This document shows positions 31,987 to 40,064 of a stretch of 64,000 bases of DNA, in pieces. Within the stretch, counting starts at the first letter, position 1. The number at the start of each line of letters is the position of its first letter. The position numbers and the translations under genes are program-made. This DNA is from Blautia sp. OF03-15BH. Lineage in GTDB: Bacteria > Bacillota > Clostridia > Lachnospirales > Lachnospiraceae. The notes under the pieces are model-generated. The model saw only the letters and a list, made by a program, of their open reading frames with translations. It was not told the origin of the DNA and did no database searches. The stretch lies in contig NZ_QSCM01000001.1 in NCBI RefSeq assembly GCF_003463065.1, forward strand, positions 248,001 through 312,000, written 5' to 3'.

Positions 31987-33756
31987 TTACGGGAGAACAT
32001 ACTGTTCCCTCTCCTGTGCCACGATCCGGTGGAATTCTTCATTGCTCTGGGATTTTACCTGCTCCAGATAACTGTGCGTATCGAAAGAATCCTCCTGCAC
32101 CTGAAGAATACAGACGGCAATATTGGAACAGTGGTCTGCCACCCGTTCCAGATCGGTAATGATGTCTGACAGGATAAAGCCCATTTCAATGGTACACTTT
32201 TCCTCTCTCAGACGCTGCACATGACGTTTTTTCACTTCCTGGTTCAATTCATCGATAACTTCTTCCAGCGGTTCCACCTTACCGGCAAGAACCGTATCTT
32301 TCTCTTCAAATACACTCACTGCTGTTTTTACAATATCTTTCACTGCCCGGCAGAGGACATTCAGTTCTGCCAGTGCTTCGTCAGAAAAAGCCAGTTTTTT
32401 CTGATCCAGTTCCCTTGCCGCTCCTAGGATATTCACCGCATGGTCAGAAATACGTTCAAAATCTCCGATGCAGTGAAGCATAATGGACAGATCATGGCTG
32501 TCCCGGCTGCTGAGATCTTTCTGATTCAGTTTCACCAGATAGGTACCCAGTTCGTCCTCGTAACGGTCTACTTTCTCTTCTGTATTTTCTATAAAAGAAG
32601 CTTTTTCTTCCTCATAACCCCCAAGAAGGGACAGTGCCGCTGAAAAAGATTCTTTTGCACACTCTGCCATTTTGGCTGCCGCATGGCGGCTCTGCTCCAT
32701 AGCAAAAGCCGGTTTTTCCAGAAAACGCTGGTCCAGTACAAGAAAGTCTGTATCCACTTTTTCCACTGTCTGGCTGTCTTTTTTGTCCCGGATGGTAAGA
32801 CAGGCCAGCTTCTCCAGTCCTTTGGAGAAGGGCAGAAGAACAAGCGTCGCAAAAATATTGAACATACTGTGGATCACTGCGATACCTGCCGGACCTGCTG
32901 CCTGAGACATAAATGAAAAGTCAACAAAAAGATGCAGGAAATAAAACAGCAGCATAAAAATGGTCGTTCCGATGATGTTAAAGTAAAGATGTACCATAGC
33001 TGCCCGTTTTGCATTTTTGCTGGCTCCTACTGCAGAAAGAAGAGCCGTCACACAGGTACCGATATTCTGACCCATGATAATAGGAAGTGCCACATCATAG
33101 CTGACTGCACCTGTCACGCAGAGCGCCTGCAGGATACCTACGGAAGCAGAGGAACTCTGGATCACGGCAGTCAGAAGTGTTCCTGCCAGCATACCGAAAA
33201 GCGGATTGGAAAAGTGGGTCAGGATACCGGTAAATTCCGGCACATCTGCCAGGGGTTTTACCGCTCCGCTCATAGTCTCCATTCCGGTCATCAGAATGGA
33301 AAAGCCAAGAAGGATCGCTCCTACATCCTTCTTTTTCTCACTCTTGCAGAACATGACAAGAATCACACCGATAAGAGCCAGTACCGGTCCGAAAGTGGTC
33401 GGTTTACACAGCTGAATAAAAAAATTGCTGCTTTCGATACCGGAAAGGCTTAAGATCCAGGATGTCACAGTCGTACCGATGTTTGCACCCATGATAACGC
33501 CGACTGCCTGAGAAAGTTTCATGATCCCGGAGTTTACAAAACCGACTACCATAACCGTTGTAGCGGATGAAGACTGGATCACTGCTGTTACACCGGCTCC
33601 AAGAAGCACTGCCTTGATAGGATTGGAGGTCAGATTCTCCAGGATCTGCTCCATTTTTCCACCGGAGATTTTGGCCAGGCCGTCACTCATCACATTCATT
33701 CCATAAAGAAACAGTGCCAGCCCGCCAAGAAGTGTGATTATACTAAAAAAATCCAT
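31987..33756 (-). CDS. Na/Pi cotransporter family protein with PhoU-like domain
   Basis: A 589-residue membrane transporter of the NptA/PNaS family. Two inverted repeats carry the signature QSSSATT (residues 61-67) and its partner QSSSASVG, which form the phosphate and sodium sites. About eight to nine membrane helices fill residues 1-330. Residues 345-589 form a PhoU-like helical domain with paired E/D-rich bundles, thought to regulate uptake. The start has GGGAGG. It is the first gene of an operon with phoP and phoR and has Pho-box-like repeats in its promoter, so phosphate uptake is the likely role. Confidence 0.88.
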   Translation of the reverse strand: MDFFSIITLLGGLALFLYGMNVMSDGLAKISGGKMEQILENLTSNPIKAVLLGAGVTAVIQSSSATTVMVVGFVNSGIMKLSQAVGVIMGANIGTTVTSWILSLSGIESSNFFIQLCKPTTFGPVLALIGVILVMFCKSEKKKDVGAILLGFSILMTGMETMSGAVKPLADVPEFTGILTHFSNPLFGMLAGTLLTAVIQSSSASVGILQALCVTGAVSYDVALPIIMGQNIGTCVTALLSAVGASKNAKRAAMVHLYFNIIGTTIFMLLFYFLHLFVDFSFMSQAAGPAGIAVIHSMFNIFATLVLLPFSKGLEKLACLTIRDKKDSQTVEKVDTDFLVLDQRFLEKPAFAMEQSRHAAAKMAECAKESFSAALSLLGGYEEEKASFIENTEEKVDRYEDELGTYLVKLNQKDLSSRDSHDLSIMLHCIGDFERISDHAVNILGAARELDQKKLAFSDEALAELNVLCRAVKDIVKTAVSVFEEKDTVLAGKVEPLEEVIDELNQEVKKRHVQRLREEKCTIEMGFILSDIITDLERVADHCSNIAVCILQVQEDSFDTHSYLEQVKSQSNEEFHRIVAQEREQYVLP

Positions 33757-33806
33757 AAGTTATAAATTCCTCCCTCGATTCATTCATCTTCGCATGGTTT
33801 CGAGGT

Positions 33807-33862
33807 ATTATACGGAATTTATGTTAAATCAACGCCGGTATTATGTAAAATCTATGTAAAAT
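33807..33862 (-). promoter_or_regulatory. Pho-box-like promoter of the Na/Pi cotransporter operon
   Basis: On the minus strand three TTTA(A)CATA units start in helical phase: two adjacent copies 11 bases apart (33842-33849 and 33853-33860) and a third 22 bases on (33820-33828). A perfect TATAAT -10 (33807-33812) follows, with no good -35 element, as expected for an activated promoter. This fits the Gram-positive PhoP direct-repeat arrangement (TTAACA-like, 11-base period). Confidence 0.65.
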
Positions 33863-33880
33863 CTCCTGCTGTTTTTCTGT

Positions 33881-34528
33881 TTACAGAAGTTCTGTGAAGT
33901 CATGGATAACGAGATCTGCCGTTTTCCGGATGTTTTCCCACTCTTCTTTTGAGCAGTCATCCAGGATTCCCGTCGTCCCGAAGCCGCCATCCCGTGCCCC
34001 CCGGATCCCTGCTGCAAGGTCTTCAAAAACCATGCAGTCCGCCGGAGCCACACCGATCCGTTCTGCTGCCGCTTCATAGATATCCGGAAAACCTTTCCCT
34101 CTTTCCACTTCTGCCACCGTCACAAAAGCATCAAAATACGTATAGATCTCATTGTGTTTCAGACAGGGTACAAAAAGCTCTCCGTCGCCGGAAGTCGCTG
34201 CTGCAATGGGAATGCCCTGCTCTTTCAGCAGTTCCAGATATTCTTTCACACCCGGCTTTAAGGTCACATGAAAGGCATACGCCTCTCTTGCCATCTCACG
34301 CCATTCTTTCACAAGCATCTCCGGTGTATCCGGAAAACCAAACCGCTCTTTCGTATATTTTGCCGCTTCCGGGAACCCCATCGCTGCAATCTTCTGCATG
34401 TAATCCTCCGGTACAGCAAGGTTTCTTTTTTTCAGGAAATCAATATCGACCTGGCTCCAGACTCCCATGGAGTCCAACAGAGTGCCATCCAGATCAAAGA
34501 TTGCTCCTTTCCACTGTATTTCTGCCAT
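33881..34528 (-). CDS. HAD family hydrolase (phosphatase/phosphoglucomutase-like)
   Basis: A 215-residue HAD-superfamily protein, subfamily IA with an alpha-helical cap. The nucleophile and acid-base Asp are D12 and D14 in FDLDGTLLDS, motif II is the ATSGD segment, motif III the Lys in ERGKGFPDIY, and motif IV FEDLAAGI. It resembles beta-phosphoglucomutase and sugar phosphatases; substrate unassigned. The position between the Pho box and a transposon remnant gives no further clue. The start codon has a weak site (AAAAGGAG at about seven bases). Confidence 0.83.
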   Translation of the reverse strand: MAEIQWKGAIFDLDGTLLDSMGVWSQVDIDFLKKRNLAVPEDYMQKIAAMGFPEAAKYTKERFGFPDTPEMLVKEWREMAREAYAFHVTLKPGVKEYLELLKEQGIPIAAATSGDGELFVPCLKHNEIYTYFDAFVTVAEVERGKGFPDIYEAAAERIGVAPADCMVFEDLAAGIRGARDGGFGTTGILDDCSKEEWENIRKTADLVIHDFTELL

Positions 34529-34575
34529 TTTTTACTCCTTTTTACCGAATTTTTCTATTTTGTCCGGCTCTGTGT

Positions 34576-34706
34576 AAAGCGGACATTCGCAATCCGCTTC
34601 GCGATCTGTCAGTGGGAGCTTTCAACTCCCACTGACATAAGCATCCCCCTCACCCGCCGCTTAGTGTTCCGCGCACTTGAAGCGGGGGAATGCTTATCTG
34701 CGTTCA
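34576..34706 (-). mobile_element. Remnant of an IS200/IS605-type element: tnpB tail and structured right end
   Basis: On the minus strand the frame NADKHSPASSARNTKRR, VRGMLMSVGVESSH and a stop codon read like a TnpB C-terminal tail. Over and after it lie three hairpins: a long ATAAGCATTCCCCCGCTT arm pairing with AAGCGGCGGGTGAGGGGGATGCTTAT in part, CAGTGGGAG/CTCCCACTG around TTGAAAG, and AAGCGGA/TCCGCTT. Such hairpins are typical of the right end and of the omega RNA scaffold of these elements. No tnpA, tnpB body or left end is present. Confidence 0.6.
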
Positions 34707-34762
34707 TTCTAGTATAAACCCGGACAATTGACAACATCTTTTCTGCATAGAAATATTTCTTC

Positions 34763-34790
34763 TTGACAACTTCCTTTTTTCGTGTATAAT
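34763..34790 (+). promoter_or_regulatory. Promoter of the amt gene
   Basis: TTGACA (34763-34768) and a perfect TATAAT (34785-34790) with a 16-base spacer, giving a leader of about 170 bases before the start codon. Confidence 0.75.
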
Positions 34791-34805
34791 ACAAAGCCAT
34801 AGAGC

Positions 34806-34922
34806 AAAGGCGTTCTGGAAGACTTCCGGAGCGCCTTTTGTTTATCATAAGACCGGTTTTGTCGTTGGACAGACCAGAAACGTAAGGGCGCGTTTTTTCC
34901 AGGTGGAAAGAGCGCGTTTTTT
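34806..34922 (+). promoter_or_regulatory. Amt leader with tandem terminator-like hairpins (possible attenuator)
   Basis: Hairpin 1 (GGCGTTCTGG with CCGGAGCGCC, 34809-34835) is followed by TTTTGTTTA. A weaker hairpin (TGTC GTTG GACA) lies in the middle. Hairpin 2 (GCGCG with GCGCG plus TTTCC/GGAAA, 34888-34916) is followed by T8. Both big hairpins look like intrinsic terminators placed before the coding region, which suggests control of read-through, for example by an ANTAR-type antiterminator. The loops do not fit the ANTAR consensus clearly. Confidence 0.5.
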
Positions 34923-34967
34923 ATTTTCTCTTCAGACATGCCGGTCAACAAAAAGGAGGAGAAAATT

Positions 34968-36698
34968 ATGGAATTCTCAGCAGTAAACACAATCTGGGTC
35001 CTTGTAGGTGCCGCTCTGGTCTTCTTCATGCAGGCCGGTTTTGCCATGGTAGAGGCTGGCTTCACCCGTGCAAAAAATGCCGGCAACATCATCATGAAAA
35101 ACCTCATGGATTTCTGTATCGGAACCCCCGTCTTCTGGCTCGTCGGTTTCGGTATCATGTTCGGAGCCGGCAACGGCTTCTTCGGTCAGATCGGCGGTAT
35201 CGCCTCGGAAGCCAATTATGGAACAGCCATGACACCTGACGGCGTTCCTTTCTGGGCTTTTCTCATTTTCCAGACCGTCTTCTGTGCAACTGCTGCCACC
35301 ATCGTTTCCGGTGCCATGGCAGAACGTACCAAATTTCTTTCTTATTGTATTTACAGCCTGATCATCAGTCTGGTGGTTTATCCGGTTTCCGGTCACTGGA
35401 TCTGGGGCGGCGGCTGGCTTTCCCAGCTCGGTTTTCATGATTTCGCCGGTTCTGCCGCTGTTCATATGGCCGGTGGCGTAGCCGCTTTCATCGGTGCCCT
35501 GATCCTTGGTCCCCGTATTGGAAAGTATGACAAAAACGGCAAGCCAAAAGCCATTCCCGGCCACAACCTGACCATCGGTGCCCTTGGTGTTTTCATCCTC
35601 TGGTTCTGCTGGTTCGGTTTCAACGGCTGCTCCACTGTCAGCATGGAAGGAGAAGCGATCGTCACCGCCGGCAAGATCTTCGTCACCACCAACCTGGCAG
35701 CTGCTGTTGCCACCTGTACCGTTATGATCATCACCTGGGTCCGTTACAAAAAGCCAGATGTTTCCATGTCCTTAAACGGAACCCTGGCCGGTCTGGTAGC
35801 CATCACTGCAGGCTGCGATACCGTTTCTCCGACTTCTGCTGCCATCATTGGTATCCTGGCCGGTTTCGTCGTTGTTTTCGGTATTGAATTTGTTGATAAA
35901 GTCCTGAAAGTAGACGATCCGGTCGGGGCAGTCGGTGTCCATGGGCTCAACGGTCTTTTCGGCACTCTGGCCGTCGGTCTTTTCTCTGATGGAACCGGTA
36001 CCGAATGGAAGGGACTTTTCACCGGCGGCGGTTTCCATCTCCTTGGCATCCAGATCCTCGGCATTATCTGTGTTATTGCCTGGGTTGCCGTTACCATGAC
36101 GATCGTTTTCCAGGTTCTGAAACACACGATCGGTCTTCGTGTTCCCGCTGAGGAAGAGATCGCAGGTCTTGATATCGTCGAGCACGGCATCGCAAGCAGT
36201 TATGCCGGTTTCTCCGTTCATGATAACGTCGGTCCGGTTCCTGCTCCGATGACCGGTGTCACCAAGGTTTCCGCAGGTACCGCATCCGCCACCCAGGCTC
36301 CTGTTGAAGTTTCTCCTTCCGAGGGCTCCCAGGGTACGCATAAGCTCACCAAGGTGGTCATCGTCACCCGCCAGAACAAACTGGAAGAGTTTATGCACGC
36401 CATGAATGCCATTGGTGTCACCGGCGTCACCGTTACCAACGTTCTTGGCTGCGGTGTGCAAAAAGGTGCTTCTGCTTACTACCGCGGCGTCGAGATGGAT
36501 ATGAGTCTCCTGCCCAAGGTAAAGATCGAGATCGTAGTCAGTGCCGTTCCGGTACAGACCGTCATCGACACCGCCAAAGCCGTTCTTTATACCGGTCAGA
36601 TCGGTGATGGAAAGCTTTTTGTCTACGATATTGAAAATGTAGTCAAGATCCGTACCGGTGAAGAAGGATTCGATGCCCTTCAGGATACGCTGCAATAA
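34968..36698 (+). CDS. amt: Ammonium transporter fused to a PII signalling domain
   Basis: A 576-residue fusion. Residues 1-400 form the 11-helix Amt channel with the ammonia-pore histidines H166 (AVHMAGG) and H325 (GVHGLNG). After a Ser/Pro/Ala-rich linker (about 420-456), residues 457-576 are a complete PII/GlnK domain with a T-loop (GCGVQKGASAYYRG) and the C-terminal GDGKLFVYDI segment. The usual arrangement is separate amt and glnK genes; here the sensor is tethered, so gating is presumably intramolecular. The start at 34968 has AAGGAGG; earlier ATGs lack one. Ammonium brought in can be used by GdhA (18.7 kb). Confidence 0.93.
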   Translation: MEFSAVNTIWVLVGAALVFFMQAGFAMVEAGFTRAKNAGNIIMKNLMDFCIGTPVFWLVGFGIMFGAGNGFFGQIGGIASEANYGTAMTPDGVPFWAFLIFQTVFCATAATIVSGAMAERTKFLSYCIYSLIISLVVYPVSGHWIWGGGWLSQLGFHDFAGSAAVHMAGGVAAFIGALILGPRIGKYDKNGKPKAIPGHNLTIGALGVFILWFCWFGFNGCSTVSMEGEAIVTAGKIFVTTNLAAAVATCTVMIITWVRYKKPDVSMSLNGTLAGLVAITAGCDTVSPTSAAIIGILAGFVVVFGIEFVDKVLKVDDPVGAVGVHGLNGLFGTLAVGLFSDGTGTEWKGLFTGGGFHLLGIQILGIICVIAWVAVTMTIVFQVLKHTIGLRVPAEEEIAGLDIVEHGIASSYAGFSVHDNVGPVPAPMTGVTKVSAGTASATQAPVEVSPSEGSQGTHKLTKVVIVTRQNKLEEFMHAMNAIGVTGVTVTNVLGCGVQKGASAYYRGVEMDMSLLPKVKIEIVVSAVPVQTVIDTAKAVLYTGQIGDGKLFVYDIENVVKIRTGEEGFDALQDTLQ

Positions 36699-36704
36699 CA
36701 ACAA

Positions 36705-36746
36705 AAGCCCGCGTCCGGCTGCTCTCTACAGTCAGGACGAGGGCTT
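36705..36746 (+). terminator. Terminator between amt and glgB
   Basis: AAAGCCCGCGTCC pairs with GGACGAGGGCTTT (one mismatch) across a 15-base loop, followed by CTTTCTTA. It can act in both directions because the two genes converge. Confidence 0.8.
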
Positions 36747-36754
36747 TCTTATGT

Positions 36755-38668
36755 TTAGAAAGAAAAGATCGCTGCTCCGAAACCGTTCAGATCATAGCAG
36801 AAGGACTGCTGCATCTGACCGGAAGGGATCGATTCTGCTTCATATACCTCCGCTTTTTCTTCTTTCTCTCCGCCAAATCTTTTCCAGCTGCTGTCCAGAA
36901 GCAGTTCATAGCTTCCGCTCTCCGGCGTTCCCAGGCGGTACTCTTTCCGCTCCACCGGAGTGAAATTGATGACAAAAAGAAGATTTTTCCCTTTTTTTCC
37001 AAAGCGTGCAAAGCTAACAATGCTCTCTTCGGAATCATCCGGATCCATCCAGCGAAAACCGGCCGGATCATAATCCAGCTCATAGAGAGCCGGGTACTCC
37101 CGGTAGATCTCATAGAGGGCTCTCATATACCGCTGCATCCCCAGATGCTTCGGCTCGGTCAGAAGAAACCAGTCCAGTTCCCGTTGTTCGCTCCACTCCC
37201 GTTCCTGGGCAAATTCCTGCCCCATGAAAAGAAGCTTTTTCCCCGGATGCCCCATATAAAAACCATAATAGGCCCTGAGATCTCCGAAGGGATCCAGGCC
37301 TTCCCCTGCAGGCATTTTTCCCAGAAGGGAATGTTTTCCGTGGACCACCTCGTCGTGGGAGAGTGCCTGGATAAAATGCTCCGTATAAGCGTAAACCATG
37401 CCAAAAGTCAGATGGTCGTGATGATAGCTTCGGTAAATCGGGTCTTTTTCCATATAGGCCAGGGTGTCGTTCATCCAGCCCATGTTCCATTTCATATGAA
37501 AGCCCAGACCCTGCCCCTCCGGCTCCCCGGTGACACCCGGCCAGGAAGTGGATTCCTCCGCGATCATCACGGTTCCGGGAGCAAACTTCCGGGTCGTCCG
37601 GTTTAAAAGCTGGAGAAATTCCACTGCTTCCAGGTTCTGATTGCCGCCGTAAATATTGGGAATCCACTCCCCCGGTCCTCTGCCGTAATCCAGATAGAGC
37701 ATGGAGGAAACCGCATCCACCCGAAGACCGTCCAGATGGTATGCCTTCAGCCAGAAAACTGCGCTGGCGCAGAGAAAGTTCCGCACTTCTTTTTTTCCAT
37801 AGTCAAAGACCTTCGTGCCCCACTCCCGGTGCTCGCCCTTCCGGGGATCTTCGTACTCATAGAGGGGCGTCCCGTCAAAGCAGGCCAGCCCGTGGGTATC
37901 CTTCGGGAAATGAGCCGGTACCCAGTCAAGATACACGCCGATCCCTTTCCGGTGCAGGTAATCCACCAGATACATAAAATCTTTCGGATTTCCATATCTG
38001 GATGTAGGTGCAAAATACCCGGTTACCTGATAGCCCCAGGACCCGTCGAAGGGATACTCCAGAATCCCCAAAAGTTCCACATGGGTGTAGCCCATCTCCT
38101 CCGCATAATCTCCCAGCGCATGAGCCAGCTGCTTATAATTAAGGAAGCCGTCGGGATCCGCCTCAGTTATGGGCCGTTTTTGAAAGGAGCCCGGATGGAC
38201 TTCCAGGATATTGATAGGCTCGGTCCGATAGTCTTTTTTCTCCCGCCTGGTCATCCATTCCTGATCCCGCCAGCGGTAATCCTCAATGCCGGCCACCCGG
38301 GAAGCGTTTCCCGGTCTTACCTCGCTCTCGAAGGCATAGGGATCTGCCTTATAAAGGACCTCACCGGTCCGTGTGTGGATACAGTATTTATAGAGATCCC
38401 CCTCGATGGCTCCCGGCACAAAAAGCTCATAGATTCCGGAAGCTCCCAGCCGCTCCATGCACCCGGTAGCCTCCCGCCAGCCATTAAAAGTCCCCACCAC
38501 GCTGACAGACTTCGCCGCCGGCGCCCAGACAGAAAAACACACGCCTTCCATCCCGTCTTTCTCCGCCAGATGTGCTCCAAACCGTTCATAAACCTCAAAA
38601 TGCTGCCCGATTCCAAAAAGATACTGGTCCACCTGCCCTGTCATGGTCACATCCTGATACCTCTTCAT
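36755..38668 (-). CDS. glgB: 1,4-alpha-glucan branching enzyme
   Basis: A 637-residue GH13 enzyme that makes alpha-1,6 branches in glycogen. The N-terminal CBM48 domain (about 25-115) includes FSVWAPAAKSVSVVGTFNGW. Catalytic elements are the nucleophile Asp in GLRVDAVSSMLYLDY, the general acid Glu in MIAEEST and the third Asp in LSHDEVVHGK. The C-terminal all-beta domain is present. The start is uncertain: 38668 was chosen, while an ATG 13 codons downstream (MTGQVDQY) has a better-spaced AGGA. No other glg genes lie nearby, so this is a lone glycogen gene next to holA. Confidence 0.93.
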   Translation of the reverse strand: MKRYQDVTMTGQVDQYLFGIGQHFEVYERFGAHLAEKDGMEGVCFSVWAPAAKSVSVVGTFNGWREATGCMERLGASGIYELFVPGAIEGDLYKYCIHTRTGEVLYKADPYAFESEVRPGNASRVAGIEDYRWRDQEWMTRREKKDYRTEPINILEVHPGSFQKRPITEADPDGFLNYKQLAHALGDYAEEMGYTHVELLGILEYPFDGSWGYQVTGYFAPTSRYGNPKDFMYLVDYLHRKGIGVYLDWVPAHFPKDTHGLACFDGTPLYEYEDPRKGEHREWGTKVFDYGKKEVRNFLCASAVFWLKAYHLDGLRVDAVSSMLYLDYGRGPGEWIPNIYGGNQNLEAVEFLQLLNRTTRKFAPGTVMIAEESTSWPGVTGEPEGQGLGFHMKWNMGWMNDTLAYMEKDPIYRSYHHDHLTFGMVYAYTEHFIQALSHDEVVHGKHSLLGKMPAGEGLDPFGDLRAYYGFYMGHPGKKLLFMGQEFAQEREWSEQRELDWFLLTEPKHLGMQRYMRALYEIYREYPALYELDYDPAGFRWMDPDDSEESIVSFARFGKKGKNLLFVINFTPVERKEYRLGTPESGSYELLLDSSWKRFGGEKEEKAEVYEAESIPSGQMQQSFCYDLNGFGAAIFSF

Positions 38669-38740
38669 TCTCTCGTACATCCTTCCCAAACAATTCTGTC
38701 AATTTCTGTTTACCATAATAGCATTGGATGGGGCGGATGT

Positions 38741-39718
38741 CTACATCGTAAACATCACAATCAGCATTTCCACGCTCATCTGGTCGTTCATGCAGCCTGT
38801 TTTGACGGCTTCTTCGGCTTCTACGCACTCTCTGACGGCCCGTTCCAGTTCTTCGTAGGTGAAACTTTCCATCTGCCTCCAGGAATTTTTTACGATAAAA
38901 GGCTGGATTTTCATACGGGAAGCGATGCTGTTCTGGTCATAGCCCTGGTTTTTCAGTTCTTTCATCTGCAGAAGCTGATTAAACTGCCGGGCGATGAGGA
39001 AGAGGATCCGCATGGGTGGCTCCTTCAAGGCCAGGAGGTCATAATAAAGGTCCATGGCTTTTTTCTGCTGCTTCTGAGCCACCGCCCGGATCATATCAAA
39101 GATCTTGTTTTCCGTCCGGGTGATGCAGATCTCTTCTACATCTTCCGGGCGGATTTCGTTTTTGTCCAGCGTATAGCAGAAAAGCTTCTCCAGCTCCATC
39201 TGGATATTACCCATGTCGTCCCCGGCCTTCTCAAGAAAAAGATGCATCGCGGATTCCGTGATCTGTTTTCCCTCCTTTTTCACACTGGAAAGGATCCAGC
39301 GCATGAGGCTCCGTTCGTCCTGACGGCCGAATTCCACAATACGGCCTGCTGCTTTCACTGCTTTATAGAGCTTTCCTCTTTTGTCCACTTCTTCTTCCAC
39401 GAAGACCATACAGGTGGTGTCCGGCATAGTTTTTATGTAGTCCGCCAGCTCCGGGCTGGCGTTTTTGAAAAAGCCGGTATCCTCCAAAAGGATCAGCCGC
39501 TTATCCGCAAAAAAGGGCATGGTCTCCGCCTGATCGATGACCGCTTTCGGATCCACGTTTTTTCCCGTATAAATGGAAAGATTCATCGTATCCCCCTCAG
39601 GAAGCACGGCCTCCGTCAGCTTTTTCTTATAGAGCTGGCGGAGATAAGGCTCCTCCCCGCAGAGAAGATATACCTTTTGAAACTCTTTTTTCCGAATGTC
39701 CTCTATTAAATCCTTCAT
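38741..39718 (-). CDS. holA: DNA polymerase III subunit delta
   Basis: A 325-residue clamp-loader subunit that opens the beta sliding clamp. The N-terminus (YLLCGEEPYLRQLYKKKL), the LEKLFCYT segment and the C-terminal helical collar (MRILFLIARQFNQLLQ) match HolA/YqeN. It lacks functional Walker motifs, as expected for delta. It begins after AGGAGG and is followed downstream on the same strand by glgB, with about 70 bases between. In Firmicutes holA often neighbours rpsT and spore-related genes, and here ssp lies just upstream. Confidence 0.92.
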   Translation of the reverse strand: MKDLIEDIRKKEFQKVYLLCGEEPYLRQLYKKKLTEAVLPEGDTMNLSIYTGKNVDPKAVIDQAETMPFFADKRLILLEDTGFFKNASPELADYIKTMPDTTCMVFVEEEVDKRGKLYKAVKAAGRIVEFGRQDERSLMRWILSSVKKEGKQITESAMHLFLEKAGDDMGNIQMELEKLFCYTLDKNEIRPEDVEEICITRTENKIFDMIRAVAQKQQKKAMDLYYDLLALKEPPMRILFLIARQFNQLLQMKELKNQGYDQNSIASRMKIQPFIVKNSWRQMESFTYEELERAVRECVEAEEAVKTGCMNDQMSVEMLIVMFTM

Positions 39719-39801
39719 GGTTCCTCCTGTTGTCCGGTAAAATTACTGTCTCCATTATAGCGCATTCTCTTCTTCCGGAAAACCGGAAATTTTCCGGCTT
39801 T

Positions 39802-40008
39802 TTATTCCGCTTTCTCTGCCACCTGTTTTTTCATTTCTTTTTTCCGGCGGGTCATAAGGCCTCCCACCCGGCCGGTCTCCTTGGCAGACAGGCTTCTCCA
39901 GCCGTCCTTCATTACCCGGTCCAGAAGCCCCAGTTCTTCCGCGATCTCGTATTTCAGTTCCTCTTCCGGTGTCAGATTGTGAAGATCGATCTTTTTCTTC
40001 TTTGACAT
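39802..40008 (-). CDS. Small acid-soluble spore protein, alpha/beta type
   Basis: A 68-residue DNA-binding spore protein. The family core is visible as LKYEIAEELGLLDRV (containing the GPR protease site YEIAEELG) and WRSLSAKETGRVGGLMTRR. It saturates and protects spore DNA and is degraded at germination; expression from SigG is expected, and sigG lies at 28.4 kb. The ATG at 40008 was chosen, though the AAGGAG site is about 13 bases upstream, unusually far. The site lies in the arm of a strong hairpin, which may limit translation. Confidence 0.87.
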   Translation of the reverse strand: MSKKKKIDLHNLTPEEELKYEIAEELGLLDRVMKDGWRSLSAKETGRVGGLMTRRKKEMKKQVAEKAE

Positions 40009-40058
40009 GATAAAAGCCACACTCCTTTTTTCTTTTTCTGGAGTATGGCCTTTTATCG
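40009..40058 (-). promoter_or_regulatory. Hairpin masking the ssp ribosome binding site
   Basis: GATAAAAGGCCATACTCC pairs with GGAGTGTGGCTTTTATC around a 14-base A-rich loop (positions 40057 to 40009 on the minus strand). The 3' arm contains the GGAG of the ssp site and ends at the start codon. The same structure could terminate transcription from the DUF4097 gene just upstream. Confidence 0.65.
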
Positions 40059-40064
40059 TTACTC

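Larger units (their letters stand above)
34529..34967. other. Intergenic region with transposon remnant and amt leader
   Basis: The left part (34529-34710) holds the IS200/IS605-type remnant; the right part holds the amt promoter (34763-34790) and a 5' leader of about 170 bases with two terminator-like hairpins. All are listed separately. Nothing else is seen. Confidence 0.6.

Noticed and set aside
34797..34967. Glutamine (glnA-type) riboswitch before amt
   Set aside because: The conserved glutamine-riboswitch core was not found; only terminator-like hairpins are visible.
37736..39709. A 657-codon open frame on the plus strand opposite glgB and holA
   Set aside because: It is the mirror of two well-supported genes on the other strand, has no ribosome binding site and no recognisable motif; long antisense frames arise easily in GC-balanced genes.
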